A stretch of 64,000 nucleotides of DNA from Calliopum simillimum (lineage: Eukaryota; Arthropoda; Insecta; Diptera; Lauxaniidae): the NCBI GenBank assembly GCA_951812925.1, contig OX638369.1, forward strand, positions 29,934,392 through 29,998,391, in the 5' to 3' direction. Positions within the stretch are counted from its first letter, which is position 1, and every line of letters begins with the position of its first letter. Of the stretch, positions 23,150 through 34,795 are shown piece by piece. Made by a program: the position numbers and the translations under genes. The notes beneath the pieces were generated by a model that saw only the letters and a list, made by a program, of their open reading frames with translations, did no database searches and was not told where the DNA came from.

Positions 23150-23345
23150 TTTCAGACTTATTATAATGTGATTTCTGTGGGGGCGTGGTACCGCCATTTT
23201 TCCCAGTACACATTATTTGTCTTGGTGCTTTTTTTCATATGTACCAAATCTCATCAAGTTTCAGAGAAATAATGGTTAAATTTTCAGGCTCGTGGCTTAC
23301 ATTTCTGTGGAAATACCCATATGTATATTTTTTGTCTTTTTATTA
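23150..23345. repeat. Interspersed repeat family R, copy 2, right part
   Basis: GGGGGCGTGGTACCGCCATT, CAGTACACATTATTTGTC, ACCAAATCTCATCAAG and GGCTCGTGGCTTACATTTC match the distal part of copy 1 at 17180-17330. About 1.5 kb separates this from the left part and includes the 63-bp array and the foldback. Confidence 0.65.
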
Positions 23346-25100
23346 AAAGTTTTTTTACGAAGTTTTAGTTACAAAAGTTTGTGTTTTAAATTTTGTTTTT
23401 GTCGGTTTTCATTTTATTCTAAAATAAACATCATGAACGAAAAACGTTCAGCATACAAAATATTTGATCACTCCGGTACTTTTCCAATAACCTGTTTGTA
23501 ACAAAATTTGCAGTAACTTTGAAATTTTACTCCTCAGCGCAGCTAAAGATGATTGACTTCAAAAAGATTGCATAAAGGCCGAGTCGAGGTATGCTTTCTT
23601 AACACATGGGCTTATATGTATGTCTTCTTAAGGCTTTACTTATATCTTCTTACTGTTCTAGTGAGTAAGTAAATGTACGGCTACATCGAAGATTTACTCT
23701 CAACATAGGGCAATGATGTAGTTTTATCAGCAGGGTCAGTTAATATTTCGCCGTTCATTCAGTGACTTGGATTAGTCAATGAAGAACGATTCTTCACTTT
23801 GATAAAGAATGGCAAAAAGATCAAGATTTCGCAACCTTCTGGTAGTAAAGATTTTTTTCAAAAAGATTTTGTTCGAAATTTCCATTGAAGTTTTAATTTC
23901 GAAATGCAGTTTTGTGCATGCCGCATTTGTTTAGGGTGTTTTCGGTAACACAGAAAATCCCTTAAAACTTTGCTCTTCTTTTTTCTAACGAAACAAAAAA
24001 AAATATATTTAAAAAAACAATAAAATCATCATGAACCTAAGCACACAATCAAATATACTATGTCCCAGAGAGGGCAAATGAAAAAAAGGTCATAAAAATA
24101 TTTTATTAAAAGCAGAAAATAATGTGAACAAGGCGGAAGAAACCACAGTGAACATTTTATTCATTTTATATGAAATTATTTGGCCCAGATGCTGGCCCTT
24201 ATGACTAAAAGCCATGTTTGTTTTTTAAGCAAATAAAAAAAAAGGAAAGCACACACCACACGTTTCGCTAACAAAACAAACTTAAAGCTTTTTTTTTTTC
24301 AAAGAAGCAGAAAAAAAACTTTTAAGAATTTTCAACAGCGTGAGAAAACAAAACAACAACCAAACGGTGTCGAGTAATTTTCTTTTATGCGCTTGGCAAT
24401 AATTTCTCTTTAAGCCAAGGTAATCGCCACTTTTCCTAAATGGACCATAAGGTTTGCTTTCACACCACCACTACCAGCACCACAAACAAAAGTGCAAGCA
24501 AAACCAAATAAGCAGCCAAGTGAGTAACCAACTGACAAACACCAGCCAGCGCAGCGCGTTTTGCTTGGTACGAGTAACTCGATAACGTCGCTTTGAATGT
24601 TTGGCTAAAATTTAGAGTGGCAAAAAAAAAAAAAAAACAGTCAAAAAAGAAATCATGAGGAAAGAAAAAAAAAACATTTCGATTATCTTAACACTTTTGA
24701 ATTTATTTACCCTAAAGGGATGATGCTTTCGTTCAGTGTTCTGAGGGTAGCGCTGCTTATTTGGGCTATCAACGGCACATTGCTTACTTAGCTGCTTTGG
24801 TGCTTTGCTTACTTATGCAGGTATATCCGTTATATCACTATAATTGACCAGCAGCAGCAGGCGGGTTGTAACATGTTGCCATCAGCAATGTACCTGGCGC
24901 TGAGTTGTTTTTGCGTATTTTTTCAACTGATAGCATTTTGGTGGCTTATATGGCTCTAATGCCAAAATGTTGCTGGATTTTGTTCTTCATGTGGATTTTG
25001 TAGATGTTGCATGTGGGGTGCTTAATGATGTTGGAAGGAATGGCTGACTTTAAATCTAACAAAAAACTGACTGGTCTTAATTTTTTGTAAATCTTTATAT
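23346..25100. other. Single-copy-looking A+T-rich block
   Basis: A-run-rich DNA with CACCACCA/ACCAGC runs near 24465-24550. No gene or repeat boundary is recognised. Confidence 0.5.
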
Positions 25101-25103
25101 TAA

Positions 25104-25490
25104 CACGCAAGACAAAAATTTGTCCTACCTTTTTTACTATGTTAAAAATGGAGCACGACTTGGACTTTAACACCATAAGAAAGGTATTTGTATGTAAATG
25201 TGCATGAAGTTAAAATTATTTTAATATTTTGCCATTAAACGTAAAGTTTTTCGATATTAACAAAAACAAAAAACTCAGTTGAAAAGGGCTGAAAAGAGCA
25301 TAAAGCACAAAAAGCTGACAGACATCGACTTCATGTTTTTTGTTTTCTTTTCGTTTCACATTTATTACTGTACCAGAGATGCTAAATGAGCTTTTCTATT
25401 TTGTACCATATATTAAAAAAGTACTAAAACTATCCAAAAAGTGTCAAAATTATTTAATACATCTGTGGTCATATTTTGCCCATTGGATGA
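25104..25490. repeat. Interspersed repeat S, copy 1 (inverse of 50089-50443)
   Basis: Phrases ACGCAAGACAAAAATTTGTC, CTACCTTTTTTACTATGTTA, ACTGTACCAGAGATG, TGAGCTTTTCTATTTTGTAC and CATTGGATGAG occur here and, reverse-complemented and in reverse order, at 50089-50443. The copies are diverged but collinear. No terminal inverted repeat or coding capacity is recognised, so the element type is open. Confidence 0.8.
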
Positions 25491-26109
25491 GTCTAGTCAA
25501 TATTATTTTCCGAAATTTAAATTTTGTTTTTCAAAATATTTGTTCCTGAAGATAGAACTTTCTTTAAAGCTTAGTCTCTCTAGAAAACTGCTTAAACAGA
25601 GTTGCAGCAACTCTATATAATCAACAAAGCCAGAGTGACGAAACTTGAAAGGAAATCTAAAGCGTGGAGCTATAAAACGAGCAATAAATAATGTTCAAGT
25701 CACAGATCAGAGGCAAGACTCTGCGCAGACTTGCGATTCCTTCAACAAGAAGGTAAAACCGTTCTGCAAGAAGCATCGCTACACTAACACTTCATCGAAT
25801 TCAGTAGTTTTGAAAAGACAAAGATCAAGAACTTAACAAATTCAAATCTTTCGAAAATTAACAGATGAGCAAAATTAATTTTGTCCGTAAATCTTGGTCT
25901 TTGAGGATGCCAAAAACTTTCGTCTCATAGACACATGCTGAATTCGGTAAGCATATAAATTGAGATAATTTTAGTTCTTTTGAAAAAACTCGCACCACAC
26001 TCAAACTTCGAGCCATTGTTGATGTATGTAACGAGCTCCGGTTTCTCCGGGACTTATAGCTGGGATATACTCAGTCTTGTCAGGTGTCCCGTTTCGTTTC
26101 AAGAAAGGA
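25491..26109. other. Unassigned DNA
   Basis: Short open frames only, with no resemblance to known proteins and no clear repeat structure. Confidence 0.45.
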
Positions 26110-26654
26110 AAGTTCTTAAAAAAAGACTGGGCAAACTCGGACAAGAAAGAGTAGCACCTCCCATTTAAGCAAAAGCTTCAAAACGCTATACTGAAAGCGT
26201 TTTTTGAGATAATCAAACTAAATTTTATTTAGACACTCAGAATTATAAATATAAAATCTGAGCAAAAACTGGGTGAAATAGGACAAGAGGGCCTGGCACC
26301 TCCCATATGAGCAAAAGTTTCAAAATGGTATATTGAAAGAGTTTTTTGAGATAGTCCAATTAAATTTCACTCAAATACTAAGGACGCTCTGAGTTAAGAC
26401 TAGATGAATTCGAACAAGAGGACGTGGCACCTCCCATATAAACAAAAGATTCAGAAAGCTATACTGAAAACGCTTTTTGAGATAATCCAACCAAATTTCA
26501 CTCAGACACTAAAAACAATAAATGCAAGCTCTGAGCAAAAACTAGGTGAACTCGGACAAGAGAGTATGGCACTTCCCATATAAACAAAATTTTAAAAAGA
26601 CTGCAGTGCAGGGTAATTAATGTTTGGCCGGGCCAAAGGTTATACCTGTACTAG
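26110..26654 (+). mobile_element. DINE/mini-me element, copy 2, 5'-truncated
   Basis: Only the internal about 142-bp repeats and the 3' end are present. Repeated phrases are GGACAAGAGGGCCTGGCACC, TCCCATATGAGCAAAAG, TTTTTTGAGATARTCCAA and TTTCACTCARATACTAA. It closes with TTGGCCGGGCCAA, then CTAG followed by T. The 5' head and GTCY run are missing. Confidence 0.75.
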
Positions 26655-26809
26655 TTATAACTTAAGTCTTTAAAACTTAAAACTAATATGAAAATAGCCT
26701 AATATAGGACTTCTGGATGAGCTGGTAAGAGTAACCGTCGATAGGTGTATTGATATGATTGTCGGTAAGCTTTGATGTCAGGTTAAGTCTAGTTTCAGAA
26801 GGATTTCTA

Positions 26810-27010
26810 ACTATGTAGAAAGACAAAAATCTTTCACTAAGATTTTCTAGCAAGACAAAAGTTTTCCACAAAGAGTTTTCTGGCTGCGAAATAAGACAAA
26901 AATCTTCCACCAACAGTTTTCTAGCTGTGTATAAGACAAAAAATTGCCAATAAAGATTTTTTTGGCTACATGGGAAGACAAAAAATCTTTCACTAGAAGA
27001 GCTTAAATTG
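26810..27010. repeat. About 44-bp tandem repeat, four to five units
   Basis: Units contain AAGACAAAAATCTTTCACTA or close variants followed by AAGATTTTCTAGC-like text. Homology decays toward the middle units. The minus strand stays open for 125 codons through it, which I take as a by-product of the repeat. Confidence 0.7.
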
Positions 27011-27423
27011 ATGGTCTTACATTTTCTACTGACCACTCTCGGGAAGTTACCCGTATACACAGTAAAAAGTGATAGTTTACTTTTGATTCCATTCGGTATT
27101 GATTTTAAACTGCTTTGGTATTAAATTCAAAATTTATTCCAAAAAAGGTTGAAATTTATTCCTGTAGGTTTTAATTTTATCACAAAAAATATTTACTTTT
27201 AAACCATTTAGTTTTTTCAATTTTTTAATACCAAAGTGGCTTAAAAACAATCCTAAAATAACTTTAAATTCAAAAAACTAATCATTTTTAGTTTTAAAAT
27301 AAGTCCAAGAAAAGTATTAAAATATTCTCTGCGCCAATTTTAATACTTTTGGTTTGAAACTAATGCCATCAAAGTTTTAATTTAGCTTGGAGAGACTTTT
27401 TAGTTTCAAAATTTGAAAAACTT

Positions 27424-28470
27424 CCCTGCAGTAAAAATATGAGACAGTCCACAAAAAATACTAGTTTGCGGTTAGTACTAGCTCAAAACTAGTTAAAAAG
27501 GGATGCAGTGGAGGCCAGTTTGATCTCAGTTTGTAGTTTGTAAGCGCAGAGAAATTTGAATTGTGACGAAAACAAATTTAAATTTTTGTTATTTGATTTT
27601 GAAATAATTTTTTCTGTCAAATTGTTTTGCGTCAAAACAAATTGTGTTTAATTTTTCAAGAAAAATCATAAAAACCAGCATAAATATGTATATAATATGG
27701 AAATAGATAAACAACAAAGTAAGTAATTTTACAAGAAATTTTATTTTTCAATGGAAATTACAAAAAATTCATTGTTTTCCTCAATAGTTCTCTGCTCTAA
27801 GGATACTGTTAAGGACCGGTTTCCTTAAATATTGGAAGCAATTTTTGACTTATGGGAATTTCAGTCTACAAACTTTTAAAAACTTTTTCAAATTAATTGT
27901 AAGTATAGTTCAAATCAAATAAAATTCCAAAATGTATGGCTTTTGTTATATAAATTTCTATCTCTACTTCCAGATGCAATTTATAATTTATTCGACTTTG
28001 TCACCCTCAGATCTCAAGAATCAAGTTTATGAAACGTTTTAGGCATCAGAAAAGAGGCACTTTAGAAAAGTATCTAAAGAGCATAAATACTTAATTAAAA
28101 AATATGTATAACATGTATTAAATAATATTTTACTTTATTTAATTTATGTTTAGAAAGTAAAAATTACTATAAAAACAAAATAATTTGAAACTGTCAGAGT
28201 TTTTCACTGTATACCACGTGTATTACTATAGGAGGGCTACACACAAAACAACTGGTTCAAGACTAGTTGTTAAAAGACTACTTCCATACCACAACTAGCC
28301 CTGGACTGGTGTAGAAGTAATGCATAAGGGGCCAATTGAAATTTCGTAGGACATCAACACACAAAAAAGAACAGTTGCTTGTATGCAAAAGGGATTGAAG
28401 TCGGGCTAGTACTGGTCGGTAGAGGACTAGTTAATGGACTACTCTTTAACTAGTCCATTTGCCGGTAGGG
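27424..28470. mobile_element. CCCTGC-ended MITE-like element, copy 2
   Basis: The left end CCCTGCAGTAAAAAT with ACTAGTTTGCGGTTAGTACT is echoed by the inverted right end GCCGGTAGGG with ACTAGTCCTC/GTACTAG words. TT flanks both sides (27422-27423, 28471-28472). The sub-termini match the element at 13590-14101. Only the outer few bases pair well, so the right boundary is less certain than in copy 1. Confidence 0.55.
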
Positions 28471-28583
28471 TTTATTTATCAAAAGAGCATAAAAAAAAGA
28501 ACGAGAACAAAATAACAAAAAAAAAATTTTTCTTTTTCAATTGTTTAAATACAAATTTCACACAACTACGTCAATACGTTTGA

Positions 28584-28674
28584 TAGCCGAGTGAGCTAAA
28601 GACTTCTTAATTTATGTACACAAGATGTTGTACCCTTGGTTCGAATCTCAGTATGGATTGCTTGTTTTTTTTTT
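28584..28674 (+). repeat. tRNA-like (Pol III-type) sequence with T-run
   Basis: TAGCCGAGTGAGC (about 28584) resembles an internal A box and GGTTCGAATCT (28638-28648) a B box. A run of ten T follows at 28665-28674. No acceptor stem can be formed, so it is not a tRNA gene; a tRNA-derived SINE head or an element-embedded Pol III unit is more likely. Confidence 0.5.
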
Positions 28675-28826
28675 CAATTAAATTTAAAATTTTATTCTTT
28701 TTTTTTCATTTTTCTCCCTCTCTTTATTTATTCCAAAATAGTTTAAAATTAAAACTTTTTTTTGGCATTGTTCTATATAAATACTTTTTTTGGTTTTAAA
28801 ATTAAACTAAAATTTTTACTGTGTAG

Positions 28827-29890
28827 TTTTTATCAAAATAAAGCATAGAATGTAAATTGTTGAATTGGAAGTTTATGTTTTTGTGTGATGTTTTTAGAAA
28901 CTTAAAGCTTTCATAATAATATTCTCTTTAAGTTGGGAAAACAGACGAGTGGTAACAGTAAAGCCTTATGTTTCAACAAAAAACAGTAAAACCCATAATA
29001 CTATTGTACCAATCGAACTTAAACACCATTAACAACCTCAAATTCAACCAATTGAGATTATGCCTTAAAGCAATGTGATTAAATATAAAATGAAATCGCT
29101 ACTTAAATACAATATGTATGCTGCTCCCTCACGAGAAAAAACAAAAATCCCTGACAATGGCAAAGAAAATCAACGTTAATCGAAGAAGCCTCCATTTTAA
29201 AGCTACATTGAACATTTCCAGCATATTGTAGTTGCTGCTCCTACTAACGTAGATTTAAGTAAAAACCAAAAAAAAAAAAAAAAAAAAAAATGAAATCTGT
29301 GCTTGATAGCATTTGTGGCAGCACATTTCAAAAGGTGCAGTCAGTCCACCATAGTCCACAAAAGATTCACACTAACCAACAGCCACTCAACTTAACAGAA
29401 CTAAGTCCAACTAGTACTTGACGCCTAGGTTTACCACATTTCGGTAGTGAATCGACGCGAATTTATAAAGGAATGTGAATGGAGAAGAAGAAGAAGAAGA
29501 AAAAACGTTCAATTTCCATAAGGAAACCATTTTTAAAAATGGCATCGACTTGAGCGACCGCCGCAAGAAAAGGTCTTACTTAAGGGTACTTTGTATGCAA
29601 AGTGCAAAAATGCTTGTATTTGATTATTTTTGCATTTTTTCATTTTTACATCGATTTTTTTTTTTGGTTTTGAATTTTTGTTCATACACTTCTTATTTCC
29701 GGGCAAGTAAAGTAAGTACCTATGTACTCATGTGAATGGGATGTGTGGAAATTATCGATATTTTGTAGTCGTAGTAAAATATTTGGTAGTGATATGTAAG
29801 TATTTCTATAAAGCCCAAAAAAGAAAATTAAAAGTAATGTAATACAAGTTGAAACGCGAAGTTCTGCTTGCATATATTTATGCAAGAGAA
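28827..29890. other. Single-copy-looking A+T-rich block
   Basis: It contains an A run of about 20 at 29270-29290 and a GAA run near 29485-29500. No gene is seen. It ends where the 28-bp box array begins. Confidence 0.5.
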
Positions 29891-29897
29891 ATTTTGT

Positions 29898-30924
29898 GTG
29901 ACGAATGTGCAACGAAAGTGACGGTAATGTTATGAGCAAATATGAGACAGTGCTTTAATAACAAAAATTGTGACTCACATAAAAAAAAAATATCGAAAAT
30001 ATTTTCGTGACGTTTGTGCAACGAAAGTGACGGTGATTTATTTAAAGTAAAAATGAATTGAACTAAGTGAAAATATATGAACTATGCTCAAAATTCAAAA
30101 TAATAAATTTATATGTGACGAAAATGCAACAAAAGTGATGATATTGCTTTCTTTATTTGTTTACATCGCATACACTGTGTATGACGATTGTGCAACGAAA
30201 GTGACGGTTATATATAGTATTGAAGTGGAAATATTCTTAAAATAGAAAAAAGGGTAACGTGTTTCACATAGAATTAGTGAGATAACATTTTATGTGACGA
30301 ACGTGCAACGAAAGTGACGGTGATATTTCTTTTTTTTGAAATAGAACTGATGTTTAGTCAGAAGAAATATGTATACGACAAATGCTACATAAATATAAGC
30401 ATTTTTTATACGTGACAAAAATGCAACGAAAGTGACGAAGATAAATACTTACACTAAAAGCTGACGCAACGTTTGACCTCAAAGAAATTGTTTTGCGTCA
30501 AGTTGCCTTCTAATCATCTCTCATTTTGTGTGACTAGCATGCAACGAAAGTGACGGTAAGGTAAATGATTGAAAAATTTTTAAAACGAAAAATCGTGTAT
30601 AATCGTAAATTAAAGAAAGAAGAAACTGTGTTGTGATCAAAAAAATTAAAATCAAAAATATTTTTCTGTGACTGGCAAGCAAAAATGTGACTAGTGTTTT
30701 AAGCAAACAAATGACGGGCATGAAACAAAAGTGACGATAATGCAATTAAAGTGTTTAACGGTAAAAAATACAATATACAACAAAAAAAGGAAGTATTTTT
30801 TCCGTGACAAAATTGCAACGAAAGTGACGGTGATGTACTGATATTTGTAAAATGTTAAAAAACAGAGATTGTGACTATTTAAAAATATTTTTTCTTGTGA
30901 CGAACATGCAACGAAAGTATCACT
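29898..30924. repeat. Array of eleven spaced 28-bp boxes
   Basis: The box reads GTGACGAANNTG then CAACGAAAGTGACGGT. Copies start at 29898, 30007, 30115, 30181, 30294, 30412, 30530, 30668, 30711, 30804 and 30897, all in the same direction and all exactly 28 bases without indels. Spacers of 81, 80, 38, 85, 90, 90, 110, 15, 65 and 65 bases are A+T-rich and unlike one another. The two GTGACG half-sites lie 20 bases apart, about two helical turns. Copies 8 and 9 are the most diverged. It has no protein-coding logic (28 is not a multiple of three) and is not a CRISPR array, given the eukaryotic setting and irregular spacers. Confidence 0.9.
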
Positions 30925-32171
30925 GGCCATAGGCACAACTAGAAATTGTGAAAATACAGACTGCCCTATGATTGTGAATAATAATTTCATTCCCAATCCA
31001 AAAGTAAGTACGTCTACAAGTAAGCATTTATTTTACTTTGCTACTATTGCCATTAAAGAAAAAGAAACAAAAAAACAAAAAATTCAACCTTTAAAATTCG
31101 AAGGTAAACCGTGCGCAATGCAAAAAAGTATGGCAACACCAAACAACGTAACGTAACGCAATGTAGGGGCCTTGGGCCACTTTGCGCTTCATTGCGCCAA
31201 CATAATGAGATACCAAGTAGCGATTACTTCCTATGACTGAATGGGTGGTGGTTTCGCGCTGAGTAGAGCATGATGTTGATGATGAAGGCTCCAAGCGCAA
31301 CAGCATAATTTCATTAATGCCTTTTTTGTGCACATCCTCCTGCTCGATATAATTTTAAAATCATTTTTTTTTCTTCGATTTTTTTCGCCTTAATTTATTT
31401 TGTATGCATTTGGTTTCAAGTGCTCGTTCGTTTCTGGGGCTATCATCGTTCTTGCACTATTAACGTGATTTTCCAATAATACCACTTTTGCCAGCGTCGC
31501 CAACCACTACGGTTGGTGTAGTCAACGTCGTTTTGCTTCCTTTATTTGTTTATAATCCGTAAGTTTAAATTGCATTTTATCGGAAAAATTATGAAGCACC
31601 GAACGGAAAAAAATGGTAAATTTCAAATAATACTAAGCAGGGAGCAGGCCATTTAAAAGCGCGAACTCAGGCCATGCAAGACAATTTAACAATGTTCGCG
31701 CAATATTTTATCGCCTTTCCTTAATGGACACGTTGGTGTTAGGGGTAGGATATAAAAAATTATTTATTTTAAGCGTCGAACATATTGAAATCATTTGTTT
31801 ATCGGGATTAAAGTAGAAGATTGGATGGAGAAAATTTACAAGAAAATAAAATTGACTTTATAAATTGAATTATTTGTTAGAAAGCTTAACTCGAGAGAGT
31901 TCTTACATATACTCCAAATATCTTGTAGAAAGTTTTTAGAAAGTGCGCAATCAAAACGTATTGGGAGTTGAGAGTTTTTACTAACAAAAATGAACAATAT
32001 TGCAATGAAGATAAGCTTTTCAGTTTTCGAAATTTTAAAATATCACTTTCAAAAGTTAAAACACGCGGTTAATCAAATGGAAAACTTAAAAATTCACATG
32101 CGATGTCATTTTTTTTCTTTCAATCCCATACATTTTTCAAAATTTCATCATGAATTTAAATTTCATAGCAG
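30925..32171. other. Single-copy-looking block
   Basis: No gene is supported. Short frames on both strands (for example 31091-31333 minus) lack family resemblance. A moderately G+C-rich patch at 31090-31300 contains repeated CGTAACGTAACGC words. Confidence 0.45.
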
Positions 32172-32567
32172 TAACACACACCATAAAACTTAACGGAGGG
32201 TTAACAGACCATTAACGGAGAAATTTTAATATGACGCTATTATTATCGTTTTCACATTAACTTTAATTTTTACTTTCCAGTATTTTTTGTCATTCACTGA
32301 GATGGCGCAATTCCTGTTTGATAAGTTTCGCATGTTTACTGCAGTTGCTCTAGTTAATTCATGCTCTCTGCCCAAAACTATCAGTACATTATTCTATTTT
32401 TCGTCCTTTTTTGTACATCGCTCAATTAATTTAATCAATCACAATTAACTAAAGTCTAATGTTGAAAATATTGGCCAAATTTCTGGTATTCTCCTTCGGC
32501 GTAATGATAACAATAATCTGTTAATACTCTGTTAGTGGTCTGTTAAGTTGTGTGGTTTGTGCATTTG
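32172..32567. mobile_element. Possible MITE with imperfect inverted ends
   Basis: The left part CACACACCATAAAACTTAAC, GGGTTAACAGACCATTAACG, CTATTATTATCG is answered inverted on the right by CGTAATGATAACAATAATCT, ACTCTGTTAGTGGTCTGTTA and AGTTGTGTGG. Pairing is imperfect and no target duplication is clear. Confidence 0.45.
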
Positions 32568-33158
32568 CTAAAATCGCAATGTAATTTTACTTCAAGAATA
32601 TTTATGGGACTCAAGGAGACAGTTTATTAGATCAATAAAGTGAGCCATAAAAGTGCAACGAATTAGATAGTTTTTGGGTTGATAAATTCGAGCTTTTCAA
32701 AAGTAGTTATCTGAAAAATTTTTCATTTCCAGGAAATCGGAAAAATTGTTGAAAAATTCGCAGTTTTTCCGGAAAATTTCTAAACATTTTTTATGGGTAA
32801 CTTTATTTTTCAGTCAGACGAAAGCGATGAAAACTTTAGATACGAAAATTTCGAGCTAGCTTCAACCTGATTTTGAGCGAAAAGCGTTTTTTGAAAAATT
32901 ATGAACTTCCCGAAAAATCCCAAAAAACCTCATTTAAGGGCAAACTTTTTTTTTTCCAGCCAGACGAATCCACACATATAGTCAGCGATAAAATCTTTCG
33001 ATGCAGAAGTTTCGAGCTGATCGTGAGTAAAAAGTATTTTATCAAAATCATTACTATGGAATCGATCGGCTAGCCAAAAAAACTATTTTCTAAGATTTTC
33101 CGCGAAAGTTCATAGTTTTTTAGAAAAAAGCAACTCAAAACTAGCTTGAACTGAATAT
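32568..33158. other. A+T-rich DNA with GGAAAA/TTTTCC repeats
   Basis: Loose repeats of CCCGAAAAATCCC, CAGACGAA and TTTCGAGCT occur twice (about 32815-32870 and 32960-33020), suggesting a diverged tandem duplication of about 150 bp. No gene is seen. Confidence 0.5.
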
Positions 33159-34795
33159 TCAATATTTTTCGTCTCTGTCAACATTTTGAAAATTTTCAAT
33201 ATTTTACGACTTTGCCAACGTTTTCCCAAATTTTCTGTATACTTCTTTCAATTTTGTCAACATTTTCCCAAATTTTTCAATATTTTTTGACATTTTCCAA
33301 ATTTTTCAATATTTTATGACCTTTTGTCAACACTTTCCCAAATTTTCAATATTTTTCAACTCTGTCAACATTTTCCAAAATTCTCAATATTTCTAGACTT
33401 TGGCAACATTTTCCAAAATTCTCAATATTTTACGCCTCTGTCAACATTTTCCAAATTTTCTATATACTTTTTCTAATTTGTCGATTATCAACATTTTCCA
33501 AAATTCTTAATATTTTTCAACTTTATGAACTTTTTCCCAAATGTTCTATATATTTCTTCTATGTCAACATTTTCCAAAATTCTCAGTAGTTTTAGACTTT
33601 GTCAACATTTTTCCAAATTTTCTACATACTTATTTCAAATTCTATGTCAACATTTTCCAAATTTTTCAATATTTTTTGTCATTGTCAACATTTTCCCAAA
33701 TTCCCAATATATTTCTACTTTGTCAACATTTTCTGAAATTTTCAATATTTTTCGACATTGTCAACATTTTCCAATATTTTTTGACATTTGTCAACATTTT
33801 CCAAAATTTTTCAATATTTTTCGACCTTGTTTTTTAATAGTTTAAAATTTTGTCAACATTTTCCAAAATTTCCAATATTTTTCGACTTTGTCAACATTTT
33901 CCCAAATTTTCAATATTTTTCAACTCTGTCAACATTTTCCAAAATTCTCAATATTTTTAAACTTTGGCAACATTTTCCAAAATTCTCAATATTTTACGCC
34001 TCTGTCAACATTTTCCAAATTTTCAATATACTTATTTCTAATTTGTCGATTTATCAACATTTTCCAAAATTCTTAATATTTTTCAACTTTATCAACTTTT
34101 TCCCAAATGTTCTATAAGTATATTTCTTCTATGTCAAAATTTTCCAAAATTCTCAATACTTTTAGACTTTGTCAACATTTTTCTAAATTTTCTACATACT
34201 TATTTCAAATTCTATGTCAACATTTTCCAAATTTTTCAATATTTTTTGACATTGTCAACATTTTCTCAAATTCCCAATATATTTCTACTTTGTCAACATT
34301 TTCTAAAATTTTCAATATTTTTCGACTTTGTCAACATTTTCGAAATTTTTCAATATTTTTTGACACTGTCAACATTTTCCCAAATTCCCAATATACATAT
34401 TTCTACTTTGTCAACATTTTCTAAAATTTTCAATATTTTTTCGACTTTGTCAACATTTTCGAAATTTTTCAATATTTTTTGACATTTGTCAACATTTTCC
34501 CAAATTTTTCAATATTTTTCGACCTAGTTTTTTAATAGTTTTAAATTTTGTTAACATTTTCCAAAATTTTCAATATTTTTCGACTTAGTCAACATTTTCC
34601 TAAATTTTCAATATTTTTCAACTCTGTCAACATTTTCCAAAATTCTCAATATTTTTAGACTTTGTCAACATTTTGCATAGTTTTCAATATTTTACGCCTC
34701 TGTCAACATTTTCAAAAATTCTCAATATATTTAGACTTTGTCAACATTTTCCAAAATTTTTCACTATTTTATGACTTTGTCAACATTTCCCATTT
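33159..34795. repeat. About 39-bp minisatellite with higher-order repeats
   Basis: The unit TTTGTCAACATTTTCC, AAATTTTCAATATTTTTCGA recurs about 40 times with small length changes. A higher-order copy is visible: the run around 33465-33700 (TTTCTAATTTGTCGAT, AAATGTTCTATA, CTACATACTTATTTC) is repeated at about 34028-34270, a shift of about 565 bp. Another marker, TTTTTAATAGTTT, recurs 701 bp apart (33831, 34532). Several plus frames of about 100 codons arise because variants keep stop codons out. I regard these as non-coding. Confidence 0.9.

Larger units (their letters stand above)
27053..28826. mobile_element. Mosaic of interleaved DNA-element ends
   Basis: Three related ends of the type ACAGTRAAAA occur: GTATACACAGTAAAAAGTGA at 27053 facing right, and TTTTTCACTGTATAC (ending about 28215) and TTTTTACTGTGT (ending 28826) facing left. 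A separate CCCTGC-ended pair (27424-28470) overlaps them. The left end could pair with either right end, and the first pairing cannot be reconciled with simple nesting of the CCCTGC element. No transposase is encoded. Confidence 0.5.

Noticed and set aside
29898..30924. CRISPR array
   Set aside because: Boxes and spacers superficially resemble one, but spacer lengths range from 15 to 110 bases, boxes vary at several positions, and the setting is clearly eukaryotic with no cas genes.
33525..34482. Several overlapping plus-strand frames of 78-109 codons (Phe/Ser/Asn/Ile-rich repeats)
   Set aside because: They track the 39-bp minisatellite, exist in more than one register and vary as the repeat does, with no sign of protein constraint.
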